Origin: Chryseotalea sanaruensis
GTDB lineage: Bacteria > Bacteroidota > Bacteroidia > Cytophagales > Cyclobacteriaceae
Direction of reading: 5' to 3'
DNA length: 64,000 nucleotides
NCBI RefSeq assembly: GCF_003990915.1
Contig: NZ_BHXQ01000002.1
Location: 1-64,000, forward strand
The position numbers and the translations under genes are program-made. Below the pieces are notes generated by a model. It worked only from the letters and a program-made list of their open reading frames with translations. It did no database searches and had not been told where the DNA came from. Below are positions 44,742-53,131 of this stretch, piece after piece. Positions within the stretch are counted from its first letter, which is position 1. Every line of letters starts with the position of its first letter.

Positions 44742-45350
44742 TTACCTGTGACTCCTCTTACCTATAAAAATAAACAAAGCAGCTGTCGATGCAAATAGAG
44801 CCAACAAAACCAGACTATTCAAGACAACCTTTAGTAAACCTAACGAATTTATATCAACAAACGGATAAGGATAAAACTCGGATAGATTCCCACGAAAGAG
44901 AATAAAGAAAAGATAAATAAGTGGATATAAAAGCCATACCGGCAAAGCGCTCCATCTTAACTCATTCTTTGCTTCATAAAAGTACCAAAAGCATATTACC
45001 AGCAAAGGGTTTACAGAATGAAGCAGTTCATCAACCAACCTTTGCAAACCCATTGGCTCCCAAATTTGTCGTAGCACCAGTTGATAAACTAAACATACGA
45101 TAGTAATATAAACTGTAAGCGCGGTGAGAGAGCCTGGTTTATGAACAAGACTATTCCTATTTTCTTTCGAGAAAAAAATGACAGTGAAATAAATCGCCAC
45201 TAATGAATTCGTCAATATTGTGAAGTAACTAAAAAAGCGAATAGTTATCTCACTAAGCGTGTGTTCACTGTTTTGAATCATTAAATAGTATTGAGCAATG
45301 ACTGCAAACCAGGCAATGGCGGCAAACAGTAATGAAATTTTCTTTTTCAT
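44742..45350 (-). CDS. Pr6Pr-like membrane protein
   Basis: The protein has 202 residues with six membrane helices (about 5-25, 38-60, 75-95, 112-128, 135-155 and 170-195). The segments YYLMIQNSEHTLSEITIRFFSYFTILTNSLVAIYF and DELLHSVNPLLVICFWYFYE match the Pr6Pr (FAR-17a/AIG1-like) family. The function is unknown; it lies between two direct copies of the AATCCTGT-type repeat. Confidence 0.8.
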   Translation of the reverse strand: MKKKISLLFAAIAWFAVIAQYYLMIQNSEHTLSEITIRFFSYFTILTNSLVAIYFTVIFFSKENRNSLVHKPGSLTALTVYITIVCLVYQLVLRQIWEPMGLQRLVDELLHSVNPLLVICFWYFYEAKNELRWSALPVWLLYPLIYLFFILFRGNLSEFYPYPFVDINSLGLLKVVLNSLVLLALFASTAALFIFIGKRSHR

Positions 45351-45420
45351 TTGAGTAGATTTACAAAAAGAATAATTTTCCTATTTAAAAAAATTAAAAG
45401 CTATTAAAATAAAAATATTT

Positions 45421-45455
45421 TCAATCCTCAAATCATATTAATCCTGATCAAGACT
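45421..45455 (+). repeat. Degenerate AATCCTGT-type repeat, direct copy 3
   Basis: TCAATCCTCAAATC...TTAATCCTGATCAAGACT aligns over 35 bp to positions 44586-44620. It overlaps the last codons of the convergent-side gene at 45448-46305, so its end encodes the final residues of that protein. Confidence 0.55.
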
Positions 45456-46305
45456 TCTTCTGCCTCACCAAAAAACCAAAAGCTGCTGCTGTAAAAAACA
45501 TTAACAAACTATAAATGGCAGGTGGCACTGACATAGCAGAGTTATTCAACACATTTAATGCAATGTAAATGGCAAGTGTGCCATTATGAATGCCAATCTC
45601 CATACCAATGGCAATGGCTTGCTTCTTCTCTACTTTAAAAAATTGCGGCACATAATATCCTATGGCCATACTCAACACATTGAATAATAATATGGGTAAG
45701 CCCAACTCACCTGAATAATCAATCAGTACTTGCTTCTCACGAATGGTAACCGAAACAATAATGATCAGTAATACCAATGCTGATAAAATTTTTACCGGCT
45801 TATCCATTCGTTGTGCAAAAGAAGGCGCTTTACTTTTTATAAGCATACCAATGGTAACAGGCACTAAAACAATCGCGAAAACCTCTACTACTTTTTTAAA
45901 TTGTATAGGCACATACTGACCCGAATCCAAAAAATAATCAAGAGAAAGATTTACAAGAAATGGCAGCGTAAACAAAGTTAGTACACTATTAACCGCAGTA
46001 AGTGTGATGTTCAACGCAACATCACCATTAGAGAGATGGCTATATAAGTTTGCGGTGGCACCTCCGGGAGAAGCGGCCAGCAACATTAAGCCAACTGCCA
46101 GCACAGGATTTAAATTAAATACTATGACTAAACCAAAGCACACCAATGGCAGAAGTACCATCTGGCAGAATAATGCGATGGTCATAGCCTTAGGGTACTT
46201 TGTAAGGCGTTTAAAATCTTCAATGGATAACGATAACCCCAAGCCCAACATAATAATCCCAAGGGCAATCGGGAGGAATAAGGAGGTAAGATCGGACTGC
46301 TGCAT
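45448..46305 (-). CDS. Bile acid:sodium symporter family transporter
   Basis: The protein has 285 residues with about nine to ten membrane helices. GLGLSLSIEDFKRLTKYPKAM near the start, AASPGGATANLYSHLSNGDVALNITLTAVNSVL in the middle, and EIGIHNGTLAIYIALNVL near the end match the BASS fold. The substrate in bacteria of this kind is not known. The C-terminus is embedded in a repeat copy. Confidence 0.9.
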   Translation of the reverse strand: MQQSDLTSLFLPIALGIIMLGLGLSLSIEDFKRLTKYPKAMTIALFCQMVLLPLVCFGLVIVFNLNPVLAVGLMLLAASPGGATANLYSHLSNGDVALNITLTAVNSVLTLFTLPFLVNLSLDYFLDSGQYVPIQFKKVVEVFAIVLVPVTIGMLIKSKAPSFAQRMDKPVKILSALVLLIIIVSVTIREKQVLIDYSGELGLPILLFNVLSMAIGYYVPQFFKVEKKQAIAIGMEIGIHNGTLAIYIALNVLNNSAMSVPPAIYSLLMFFTAAAFGFLVRQKKS

Positions 46306-46378
46306 AGATAAATGGTTTAAGCTAAAATACTTATTTTATCGTTCGTATCCTTAACTTTAGACTTACGTTATAAACATC

Positions 46379-46828
46379 ATGCAGAAATTTTCTATCCCCA
46401 TTCAAATTCGTTGGTCTGATATTGATCAAAATAGACATTTACGTCACAGTGTTTATTACGATTATGGAGCTATGGCCAGAATTGAGTTCTTAAATAGTCA
46501 TGGCCTAACCTCAGAAAAATTTGAGGAATTACATATGGGACCCATATTATTCAGGGAAGAGGCTATTTTTAGAAGAGAGATTAAATTTGGCGATAGCGTT
46601 ACAGTTGATGTTGAACTGGTAAAAGCAAGTGCTGATTATTCAAGATGGAGTATGCGTCATAATTTTATTAAACCTGACGGAACACTATCAGCCATTATTA
46701 ATATTGATGGGGCCTGGATAAATATAGTGGAGCGCAAGATTGCTATACCCACTCCCTTTATCCAAAATATTTTTAATGATTTGCCCAAGGCAAAAGATTT
46801 CAGCATGATTGATCTGAGTAAAAAATAA
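46379..46828 (+). CDS. Acyl-CoA thioesterase (4HBT hotdog family)
   Basis: The protein has 149 residues. IRWSDIDQNRHLRHSVYYDYGAMARIEFL is the classic 4-hydroxybenzoyl-CoA thioesterase-type motif with a catalytic Asp. FRREIKFGDSVTVDVELV continues the hotdog beta sheet. The substrate is unknown. The next gene follows 30 bp later. Confidence 0.88.
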   Translation: MQKFSIPIQIRWSDIDQNRHLRHSVYYDYGAMARIEFLNSHGLTSEKFEELHMGPILFREEAIFRREIKFGDSVTVDVELVKASADYSRWSMRHNFIKPDGTLSAIINIDGAWINIVERKIAIPTPFIQNIFNDLPKAKDFSMIDLSKK

Positions 46829-46858
46829 AACTTAGTTGATAACTAGGTTGCTTTATTT

Positions 46859-47320
46859 ATGTTAGAGGATTTTGATTTTCTTATTGGTCAGTGGAAAGTG
46901 ATTAACAACCGCTTAAAAAGCTGGATGAGCGATTGCCACGAGTGGTACCAGTTTGAATCACAGCATACCGAGAAAAAACACAGTCTTGGCTCAGGCAATT
47001 TTGCTGTTCATCAATACGTTTTCAACCACGCCTTATACGAACGAAGTATCCTTAGAAAATTCAACGACCACCATCAGTTCTGGGAAATCAACAGGATGGA
47101 TCAAATGTCTTCACTCGCTCTTCAATCTTTGAAGGGCACCTTTTGGAAAAACAAAGGCTCTTTCATTTCAAGAGGCTTATTGAATGAGCAAGAAATTTTG
47201 GTCTGGGCAGAATGGACAAAAGTGAATAGTAATTTTGCCTATTGGGAGCAATCTGTTTCGAATGACAATGGCGCTACTTGGGAGTTAAATTGGATTATGG
47301 ATTTTAAAAGGATAAGCTAA
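46859..47320 (+). CDS. DUF1579-like protein (nitrobindin-like beta barrel)
   Basis: The protein has 153 residues without a signal peptide. It opens MLEDFDFLIGQWKVINNRLK, the FDFLxGxW motif typical of DUF1579 and related lipocalin-like beta barrels. It has many aromatic residues and ends with GATWELNWIMDFKRIS. The function is not known. It is probably cotranscribed with the thioesterase. Confidence 0.6.
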   Translation: MLEDFDFLIGQWKVINNRLKSWMSDCHEWYQFESQHTEKKHSLGSGNFAVHQYVFNHALYERSILRKFNDHHQFWEINRMDQMSSLALQSLKGTFWKNKGSFISRGLLNEQEILVWAEWTKVNSNFAYWEQSVSNDNGATWELNWIMDFKRIS

Positions 47321-47390
47321 CGAATACATGCTAAAAATAAAGCATTGATTTCATACATGAGAAAATTTCACTCTATCAATAATATTCTTA

Positions 47391-47428
47391 AATAATAAAG
47401 GCCTGTAAGTTTACAGACCTTTATTATT
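47391..47428. terminator. Bidirectional terminator hairpin
   Basis: AATAATAAAGGCCTGTAA pairs with TTTACAGACCTTTATTATT around a short loop, with A/T runs on both sides. It lies between the convergent DUF1579-like and psd genes and can serve both. Confidence 0.8.
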
Positions 47429-47444
47429 TAATCAGAATACTCTT

Positions 47445-48101
47445 TTACACCAACTCCGCAATCACGGTTTCTCCACCAGTAGTCACATCGTTAATGTTAA
47501 CATTCACTTTTACATCCAATGGCAAGTAAATATCAACACGTGAACCAAACTTGATAAAACCAAACTCCTGGCCCTGATCAAGTTTATCACCTTCTTTTAC
47601 ATACCATTTAATCCTCCGCGCTAAAGCTCCTGCAATTTGTCTGAAAAGCACTTCAGTGCCAGCTTGTGTTTTTACCACAACAGTTGTGCGTTCATTTTCT
47701 GTACTTGATTTAGGATGCCATGCTACTAAATATTTTCCAGGATGATATTTAAAGTAGCTGATAGAACCTGCAGCAGGCATCCTGTTTACGTGAACATTAA
47801 AAGGAGACATGAAAATTGAAATCTGCTTACGCTTTCCTTTAAAGTATTCTGGTTCCTCCGCTTCTTCAATCACTACAACTTTACCATCAGCAGGTGCTAT
47901 AATGTGCTTAGGATTTTTTGCAGTATTACGTGATGGATTTCTGAAAAACTGTAGCACAATTAAAAAGAAAACCAAACCTACCCCTATAACCACATTTCGA
48001 ATAATATTCTGGCTCGGTAAGAAGTAATCAAAGCTATAAATAATAGCTACTAAAATAATCAGTAAAACAAATAACAATGTTCTTCCTTCGCGATGTATCA
48101 T
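47445..48101 (-). CDS. psd: Phosphatidylserine decarboxylase
   Basis: The protein has 218 residues, the short archaeal-type form. Two membrane helices open the chain (about 8-30 and 37-55). APADGKVV, SIFMSPFNVHVNRMPAAG and YHPGKYLVAWHPKSSTENER are the family motifs, and FGSRVDIYLP holds the Gly-Ser self-cleavage site that forms the pyruvoyl cofactor. It makes phosphatidylethanolamine from the product of pssA (56511-57212). Confidence 0.92.
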   Translation of the reverse strand: MIHREGRTLLFVLLIILVAIIYSFDYFLPSQNIIRNVVIGVGLVFFLIVLQFFRNPSRNTAKNPKHIIAPADGKVVVIEEAEEPEYFKGKRKQISIFMSPFNVHVNRMPAAGSISYFKYHPGKYLVAWHPKSSTENERTTVVVKTQAGTEVLFRQIAGALARRIKWYVKEGDKLDQGQEFGFIKFGSRVDIYLPLDVKVNVNINDVTTGGETVIAELV

Positions 48102-48157
48102 GTGTTAATATTCAGGGGTTGGAAAATAGAAATCAGAATTTAAAATATAGTATCGGT

Positions 48158-48194
48158 GAAAAATAAGTACAGCAAGCCTTTCGACCTGCTGTAC
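48158..48194 (-). terminator. Rho-independent terminator of the glutamate dehydrogenase gene
   Basis: On the minus strand GTACAGCA (48187-48194 reversed) pairs exactly with TGCTGTAC (48167-48174 reversed) around a 12-base loop, followed by TTATTTTT. It lies about 55 bp after the stop. Confidence 0.78.
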
Positions 48195-48248
48195 AAAATT
48201 AGATAATATCTTCAATTGTCAATTACTCATCGACCCCTGAAAATCGGC

Positions 48249-49523
48249 TTAATATCCTCCGCGGTACTTATAAGTCTTAGCTACTTTATCGATAGCCACC
48301 ATATAAGCAGCAATACGCATAGGCACTTTATAGTCTTGTGAAGTTTTATAAACGTTATTAAAAGCATCCTTCATAATCCTGTCACTTCTGCGGTTTACAC
48401 GATCAGCCGTCCATTTATATCCTAAGCGGTTTTGCACCCACTCAAAGTATGAAACCGTTACACCTCCGGCATTTGCTAAGATATCAGGCACTACCATGAT
48501 ACCCTTTTCATTAATGATAGCATCAGCCTTAGATGAAGTAGGTCCATTAGCACCTTCTACAATCAATTTTGCTCTGATATGAGGTGCATTCGTGGCTGTA
48601 ATCTGATCTTCCATTGCAGCAGGTACTAATACATCTACAGGTAATGTCAACAAATCATCATTGCTAATCATGCTTGCCTCTGTGAAGCCCGCCAATGAAC
48701 CTTTGTTCATGTCGCGGTAAGCAACTGCCTTTTCGATATCAATACCTTTTTCATTGTAATAAGCACCAGATACATCGCTGATCGCCTGAATAATCAAACC
48801 ACGCTCATGGAGCAAACGCGCTGCCCATGAACCCACGTTACCAAAGCCTTGCACTGCACAAGTTGCTTTGTAAGGGTTGATCTTTAATTTCTCCATAGCC
48901 GCTAAAGCAGTTACCATAACACCGCGACCTGTTGCTTCTGTGCGGCCCAAAGAGCCACCCATTACAATAGGTTTACCAGTAACCACTGCGTTAACAGTCA
49001 TACCTTGTGTTTTAGAATATTCATCCATCAACCAAGCCATTTCGCGAGGCCCTGTACCCATATCTGGAGCAGGAATATCTTTGTCCGGCCCGAAAATATC
49101 AATCATCGCGCTTGTATAGGCGCGAGTTAAGCGTTCAATTTCACCAGCTGACATGGTACGTGGGTTGCAAGTAATACCACCTTTTGCACCACCGTAGGGG
49201 ATATCCACAACAGCACATTTCCAAGTCATCCAGGCTGCCAATGCTTTAACCTCGTCAATGTTTACATGTTCATCATAGCGGATGCCACCTTTTGATGGAC
49301 CAAGAATGGTGGAGTGGATAACTCTGTAGCCTTCGAATACCTGGATATGACCGCTATCCATGGTAATTGGGAGTGAGACAATCACCTGCTTGGCAGGATT
49401 TTTTAATACGTTATAAACTTCTTCTTCCAGACCTAACTTCTCCGATGCCACCTTAAAGCGTGACATCATGGCCTCAAACGGATTTTCTTTGTCTGCGAGT
49501 GGAGCCGGTTCTATGTATCCCAT
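48249..49523 (-). CDS. Glutamate dehydrogenase (Glu/Leu/Phe/Val dehydrogenase family)
   Basis: The protein has 424 residues. Motifs: GGIRYDEHVNIDEVKALAAWMTWKCAVVDIPYGGAKGGI with the active-site Lys, GFGNVGSWAARLLHERG as the nucleotide-binding GxGxxG, and VEGANGPTSSKADAIINEKGI. It interconverts glutamate and 2-oxoglutarate. The length and lack of an extra domain match the NAD-type hexameric enzymes, but cofactor choice cannot be read. Confidence 0.93.
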   Translation of the reverse strand: MGYIEPAPLADKENPFEAMMSRFKVASEKLGLEEEVYNVLKNPAKQVIVSLPITMDSGHIQVFEGYRVIHSTILGPSKGGIRYDEHVNIDEVKALAAWMTWKCAVVDIPYGGAKGGITCNPRTMSAGEIERLTRAYTSAMIDIFGPDKDIPAPDMGTGPREMAWLMDEYSKTQGMTVNAVVTGKPIVMGGSLGRTEATGRGVMVTALAAMEKLKINPYKATCAVQGFGNVGSWAARLLHERGLIIQAISDVSGAYYNEKGIDIEKAVAYRDMNKGSLAGFTEASMISNDDLLTLPVDVLVPAAMEDQITATNAPHIRAKLIVEGANGPTSSKADAIINEKGIMVVPDILANAGGVTVSYFEWVQNRLGYKWTADRVNRRSDRIMKDAFNNVYKTSQDYKVPMRIAAYMVAIDKVAKTYKYRGGY

Positions 49524-49644
49524 AAAGTTTTATTGATTTTGAATTTTCTTGTGCTCAGTGTCTATTTTTAACCCTGCGATTTTTACGAATCCACGAAGGT
49601 GCCGCAAAGATAGCAAAATACCATTTTCCACCTTAAGCAATCGT

Positions 49645-50316
49645 GTGAAAGCCTTTACAGTATTATTTGAAGACAACCATTTATTGGTGGTAAACAAGGC
49701 GGCTGGAATACTGGTTCAAGGGGATGCGACAGGCGATAGGCCTTTAGTAGAACTTTGTAAGGATTACATCGCAAAAAAGTACGATAAACCAGGGGCCGTT
49801 TTTCTGGGTGTTGTTCACCGGTTAGACAGGCCAGTAAGCGGTATTGTAGTATTGGCCAGAACAAGTAAGGCTTTAGAGCGCATGAATGAGCTTTTTCGGT
49901 CGAGGCAAACCAAAAAAACCTACTGGGCTCTGGTAAAAAACAAACCTAGGATAGTAGAAGATACACTCGTTCATTGGCTGCAAAAGGATGAGCGCAAGAA
50001 TAAAACAACAGCTTTTAATAAAGAAACCACCGGGGCACTGCTTTCTGAGTTGAGCTATCGCTTAATAAAGCCTGTAGCTGATCACTATTTGTTGGAGGTT
50101 AATCCGGTTACAGGCAGACCTCACCAAATTAGGGTGCAGTTAGCCAGTATAGGCTGTGTAATCCGGGGAGATGTTAAATATGGCCACCCTATGGCTAATG
50201 AGGATGCATCCATTAATTTACATGCCAGAAAACTATCTTTTATTCACCCGGTTAAAAAGGAACTGATTGAATTTGAAGCACCTTTACCAGAAGAAGAATA
50301 TTGGAATAAAGTATGA
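49645..50316 (+). CDS. RluA-type RNA pseudouridine synthase
   Basis: The protein has about 223 residues from the GTG at 49645. The frame extends upstream to 49549, but those 32 residues lack family similarity; VKAFTVLFEDNHLLVVNKAAG is the typical RluA start. The catalytic motif HRLDRPVSGIVVLA holds the Asp. NPVTGRPHQIRVQLASIG is the other hallmark. No S4 domain is present. The following gene starts 4 bp before its stop. Confidence 0.9.
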   Translation: MKAFTVLFEDNHLLVVNKAAGILVQGDATGDRPLVELCKDYIAKKYDKPGAVFLGVVHRLDRPVSGIVVLARTSKALERMNELFRSRQTKKTYWALVKNKPRIVEDTLVHWLQKDERKNKTTAFNKETTGALLSELSYRLIKPVADHYLLEVNPVTGRPHQIRVQLASIGCVIRGDVKYGHPMANEDASINLHARKLSFIHPVKKELIEFEAPLPEEEYWNKV

Positions 50317-50630
50317 GCAAATCGTGGACTGAGAAATTAAAAGAACGCTGGCAGCTAAAAAGTGCCTGGCAGGTATTGGTAGTCTTGCTTGTTTTTGCGT
50401 GCACTGGATTTACTGTGCTCTTTATCAAAAAACCTATCCTTAATTTTTTTGCCAGTGAAGCAGGAGACAGCACACTAGCATCTGTACTTTACTATATTTT
50501 TATATTGCCCCTATACAATGTTATCTTATTGATATACGGTTTTGTGTTTGGCCAGTTCGAATTTTTCTGGGCTTTTGAAAAGCGTTTCTTCTCGCGTATA
50601 AGGAATTTGTTTTCGCGGAAGAAAAACTAG
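50313..50630 (+). CDS. Small conserved membrane protein (DUF6787-like)
   Basis: The protein has 105 residues. It opens MSKSWTEKLKERWQLKSAWQ, then VLVVLLVFACTGFTVLFIKKP as one helix and a second near 60-85, with a terminal basic cluster (RIRNLFSRKKN). This W-rich opening and ACTGFTV segment match a Bacteroidota family I believe is DUF6787. It overlaps the RluA-type gene by 4 bp. The function is unknown. Confidence 0.7.
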   Translation: MSKSWTEKLKERWQLKSAWQVLVVLLVFACTGFTVLFIKKPILNFFASEAGDSTLASVLYYIFILPLYNVILLIYGFVFGQFEFFWAFEKRFFSRIRNLFSRKKN

Positions 50631-50669
50631 AGGTCGGAGGTAGTTGCTACAAGTTAAAAGCCGATTACT

Positions 50670-51926
50670 TTAACCCACAGTTACTTCAGTGAAGCTCTCG
50701 GTTTTAAAATATTTGGCTGCACAATGTTGTAGGTCTTCGGCCTGTATAACGTTTACACGGTTTATCATCAGCTGGTAATAGTCGGAAGGCAGCTCATTCA
50801 GCAAAATGATTTTAAACTTATCCCCATGAGCAAAAGCAGTGGTAACTTCTGATTGAAGTGATCCTATAAAATGATTGCGTGCTGTTTCCAGCTCGGTGTT
50901 GCTCACCGGTACTTGTGCGAGTTTTTCTAGTTCTTTTTTAATTTCAAGCATAGTGAGTTCACGATTTTCGCAATTCACGTCTGCACCAATAATAAAATAT
51001 GATTCGCGTAAGAGCGATTGTACCGATGAAAAAATCCCATAGGTAAGCCCCTTATCTTCCCGAATATTTTTCATCAATCGTGAGCCGAAATAACCTCCTA
51101 ATAAATGGGTAGTAAATAAGAGGTCAAAAAAATCAGGATGCTGGCGACTAATAATGCGTTTACCATAGCGTATTGTGCTCTGTACGCTTCCTTCTTTAGC
51201 TCGATACTCTGTTATTGCAACAGGCATTAAGAAAGATGCTTCCTTTCCGTTTATTTTTCCTGTTGGTAGCTGATCCAAAAATTGCGTCAGCACCTTAAGT
51301 GTAGTGTCATTTACATGACCAGATACTACCACTTGAAAGTTTACTAGAAAACTTTTCAGATAAGAAGCGAGTTTTTCTCTTTCTACTTGTTCAATAGCAT
51401 GAGCATCTAACTCTCTCCCGTAAGGATGGTCACCAAAAATAGCTTTACGGAAATACTTACCTGCCAGATAACTGGTTTTCTCCTCGTTAACCTTCAGATT
51501 TTGGAGCGCTATATTTTTTGAAAGCATTAATTCCTGTTCCGGAAAAATTGCCTCATGAATTAACTCCCCAACTACTTCTAAAACTTCACTTAAATTTCTA
51601 CTTAGCGAGTAAATTGTAATAGAAAAAAAATCATTACCGGCACTTATGTCAAGATGGGCTCCGTATGCATCAAATAAGGAGGCCAGCTGAAAACTGCTTT
51701 TCGTCTTAGTCCCCTTATCAAGTTGTGATGCGGAAAAATGAGCTGTGCCTGGTGAGGTCTCATACCATTTTCCTGCTTTGGCGATCAATTCAACGCGTAC
51801 TACCTCTTGTGTTCCACCACTAAGCACGAACAGGTCTGTGCCTTTGGCTGACTTGTAATGCTGTGGTGTAAGCAGTGTTAGAACAGTATTTTTTTGAAAG
51901 GGTGGTGCTAAGGTTCTGTCGAGCAT
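50670..51926 (-). CDS. M16 peptidase-like protein lacking the zinc motif
   Basis: The protein has 418 residues without a signal peptide, and its overall fold is two M16 half-domains. Where active members have HxxEH, this one reads GTAHFSASQLDKGT, so the Glu and second His are missing. The C-terminal half keeps LLGGYFGSRLMKNIREDKGLTYGIFSS, the usual M16 R/Y region. It is probably a non-catalytic partner or a scaffold; a catalytic M16 gene is not in this window. It lies immediately downstream of porV (3 bp). Confidence 0.85.
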   Translation of the reverse strand: MLDRTLAPPFQKNTVLTLLTPQHYKSAKGTDLFVLSGGTQEVVRVELIAKAGKWYETSPGTAHFSASQLDKGTKTKSSFQLASLFDAYGAHLDISAGNDFFSITIYSLSRNLSEVLEVVGELIHEAIFPEQELMLSKNIALQNLKVNEEKTSYLAGKYFRKAIFGDHPYGRELDAHAIEQVEREKLASYLKSFLVNFQVVVSGHVNDTTLKVLTQFLDQLPTGKINGKEASFLMPVAITEYRAKEGSVQSTIRYGKRIISRQHPDFFDLLFTTHLLGGYFGSRLMKNIREDKGLTYGIFSSVQSLLRESYFIIGADVNCENRELTMLEIKKELEKLAQVPVSNTELETARNHFIGSLQSEVTTAFAHGDKFKIILLNELPSDYYQLMINRVNVIQAEDLQHCAAKYFKTESFTEVTVG

Positions 51927-51929
51927 GTG

Positions 51930-53102
51930 TTAGTCAGTTACCGACTCGTTCAGTGCAGACTGAACTTCAGGCATCTGAAGCATTAAAGTGAAACGAATAG
52001 TTTCTGCTAAGGCATTTTCGCGGCCATTAGTAGGTGCAAGGTAGGCCACATCAAGGCCAAAGTTGTTTTTGCGGAAGCCAAGTCCAACAGTTAAATACTT
52101 TCTATTACCCTTGTCTTCACTTTCATGGAAGTAACCCAATCGTCCGGCAAACACTGCGTTGTACCAATATTCAATACCTACAGATGTAGTTATCTCTTTA
52201 AGCTCTTCTCTAAAACCATCTGGTGCATCAGAAAATGATCCAAACATGCCGCTTAATAAAGGTCTATCGTCATCTCTTCCTGAAATAATATTTCCCTGCA
52301 AGTCACGCCTTGGTGGGGTGGGCACCATTAACTTATTAAAATCAAGTAAAAAAGTAATAGAGTTAAATGGATCAAGCTCTGTTTTAAAAGCTGAACCTAT
52401 TCGAAGATTAACTGGCAGGAAATTAGTGTTGTTAGCATCTGAGTAAGAAATTTTAGCACCAATATTTGAGATAACAGCTCCCAAAGAAAGTTGAGAAAGT
52501 CTTGCACTCTGCAATGGTTTTGTGTAAAAAACTCCGGCATCAACCGCCACACTTTGTCCTGGTTTAGCATCAAAAGTTGTGCTTTGAAACTGGCCCGTGA
52601 GGTTAGAATAAATATATCTGCCCGTAAGACCAACACTAAAATTTTTTGATAGAAGACGAGAGTAGGTTGCGTCAATGGCCATGTCACGCGGATTATAGTC
52701 ACCTAATGATTGATTTTGATCATTTCGGAAAAAGACCTCCCCCATATTGAAATATTTCATGGATACAGCAATTACCTCCTCAAAACCCAATTTGTAAAAA
52801 CCAGACAAATAAACGATGTCCATATCGTTTACAATTTTCCCCAGCCAAGGTGTGTATGACAAAGAACCACCATAGGCATTTTGAATATGGACAAGTTTAC
52901 CAGGATTCCAATAGGCAGCATTGGCATCTGCTGATGAAGCAACGCCCGCTTCACCTAAACCGGCATGCCGTGCATCAGGTGAAATGGTGAGGAAGGGCGC
53001 AGAAGTTGTAATAACATTAGGGCCGCTGGTGCCGGTTACGGACTGCGCTGAAACTGAACCTGCAAATGAAAGAACGGAGATTGCAGCAATTAGATATTTC
53101 AT
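51930..53102 (-). CDS. porV: Type IX secretion outer membrane protein PorV
   Basis: The protein has 390 residues; I took the ATG at 53102 because it gives a signal peptide (MKYLIAAISVLSFAGSVSAQ). FadL-like beta barrel with ISPDARHAGLGEAGVASSADANAAYWNPGKL near the start, the PorV/PorQ signature. PorV shuttles substrates from the translocon to the attachment complex. It sits 29 bp downstream of porU, a conserved pairing. Confidence 0.93.
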   Translation of the reverse strand: MKYLIAAISVLSFAGSVSAQSVTGTSGPNVITTSAPFLTISPDARHAGLGEAGVASSADANAAYWNPGKLVHIQNAYGGSLSYTPWLGKIVNDMDIVYLSGFYKLGFEEVIAVSMKYFNMGEVFFRNDQNQSLGDYNPRDMAIDATYSRLLSKNFSVGLTGRYIYSNLTGQFQSTTFDAKPGQSVAVDAGVFYTKPLQSARLSQLSLGAVISNIGAKISYSDANNTNFLPVNLRIGSAFKTELDPFNSITFLLDFNKLMVPTPPRRDLQGNIISGRDDDRPLLSGMFGSFSDAPDGFREELKEITTSVGIEYWYNAVFAGRLGYFHESEDKGNRKYLTVGLGFRKNNFGLDVAYLAPTNGRENALAETIRFTLMLQMPEVQSALNESVTD

Positions 53103-53131
53103 CAGAAATTGGGTTCTAAATTCAAAGATAA

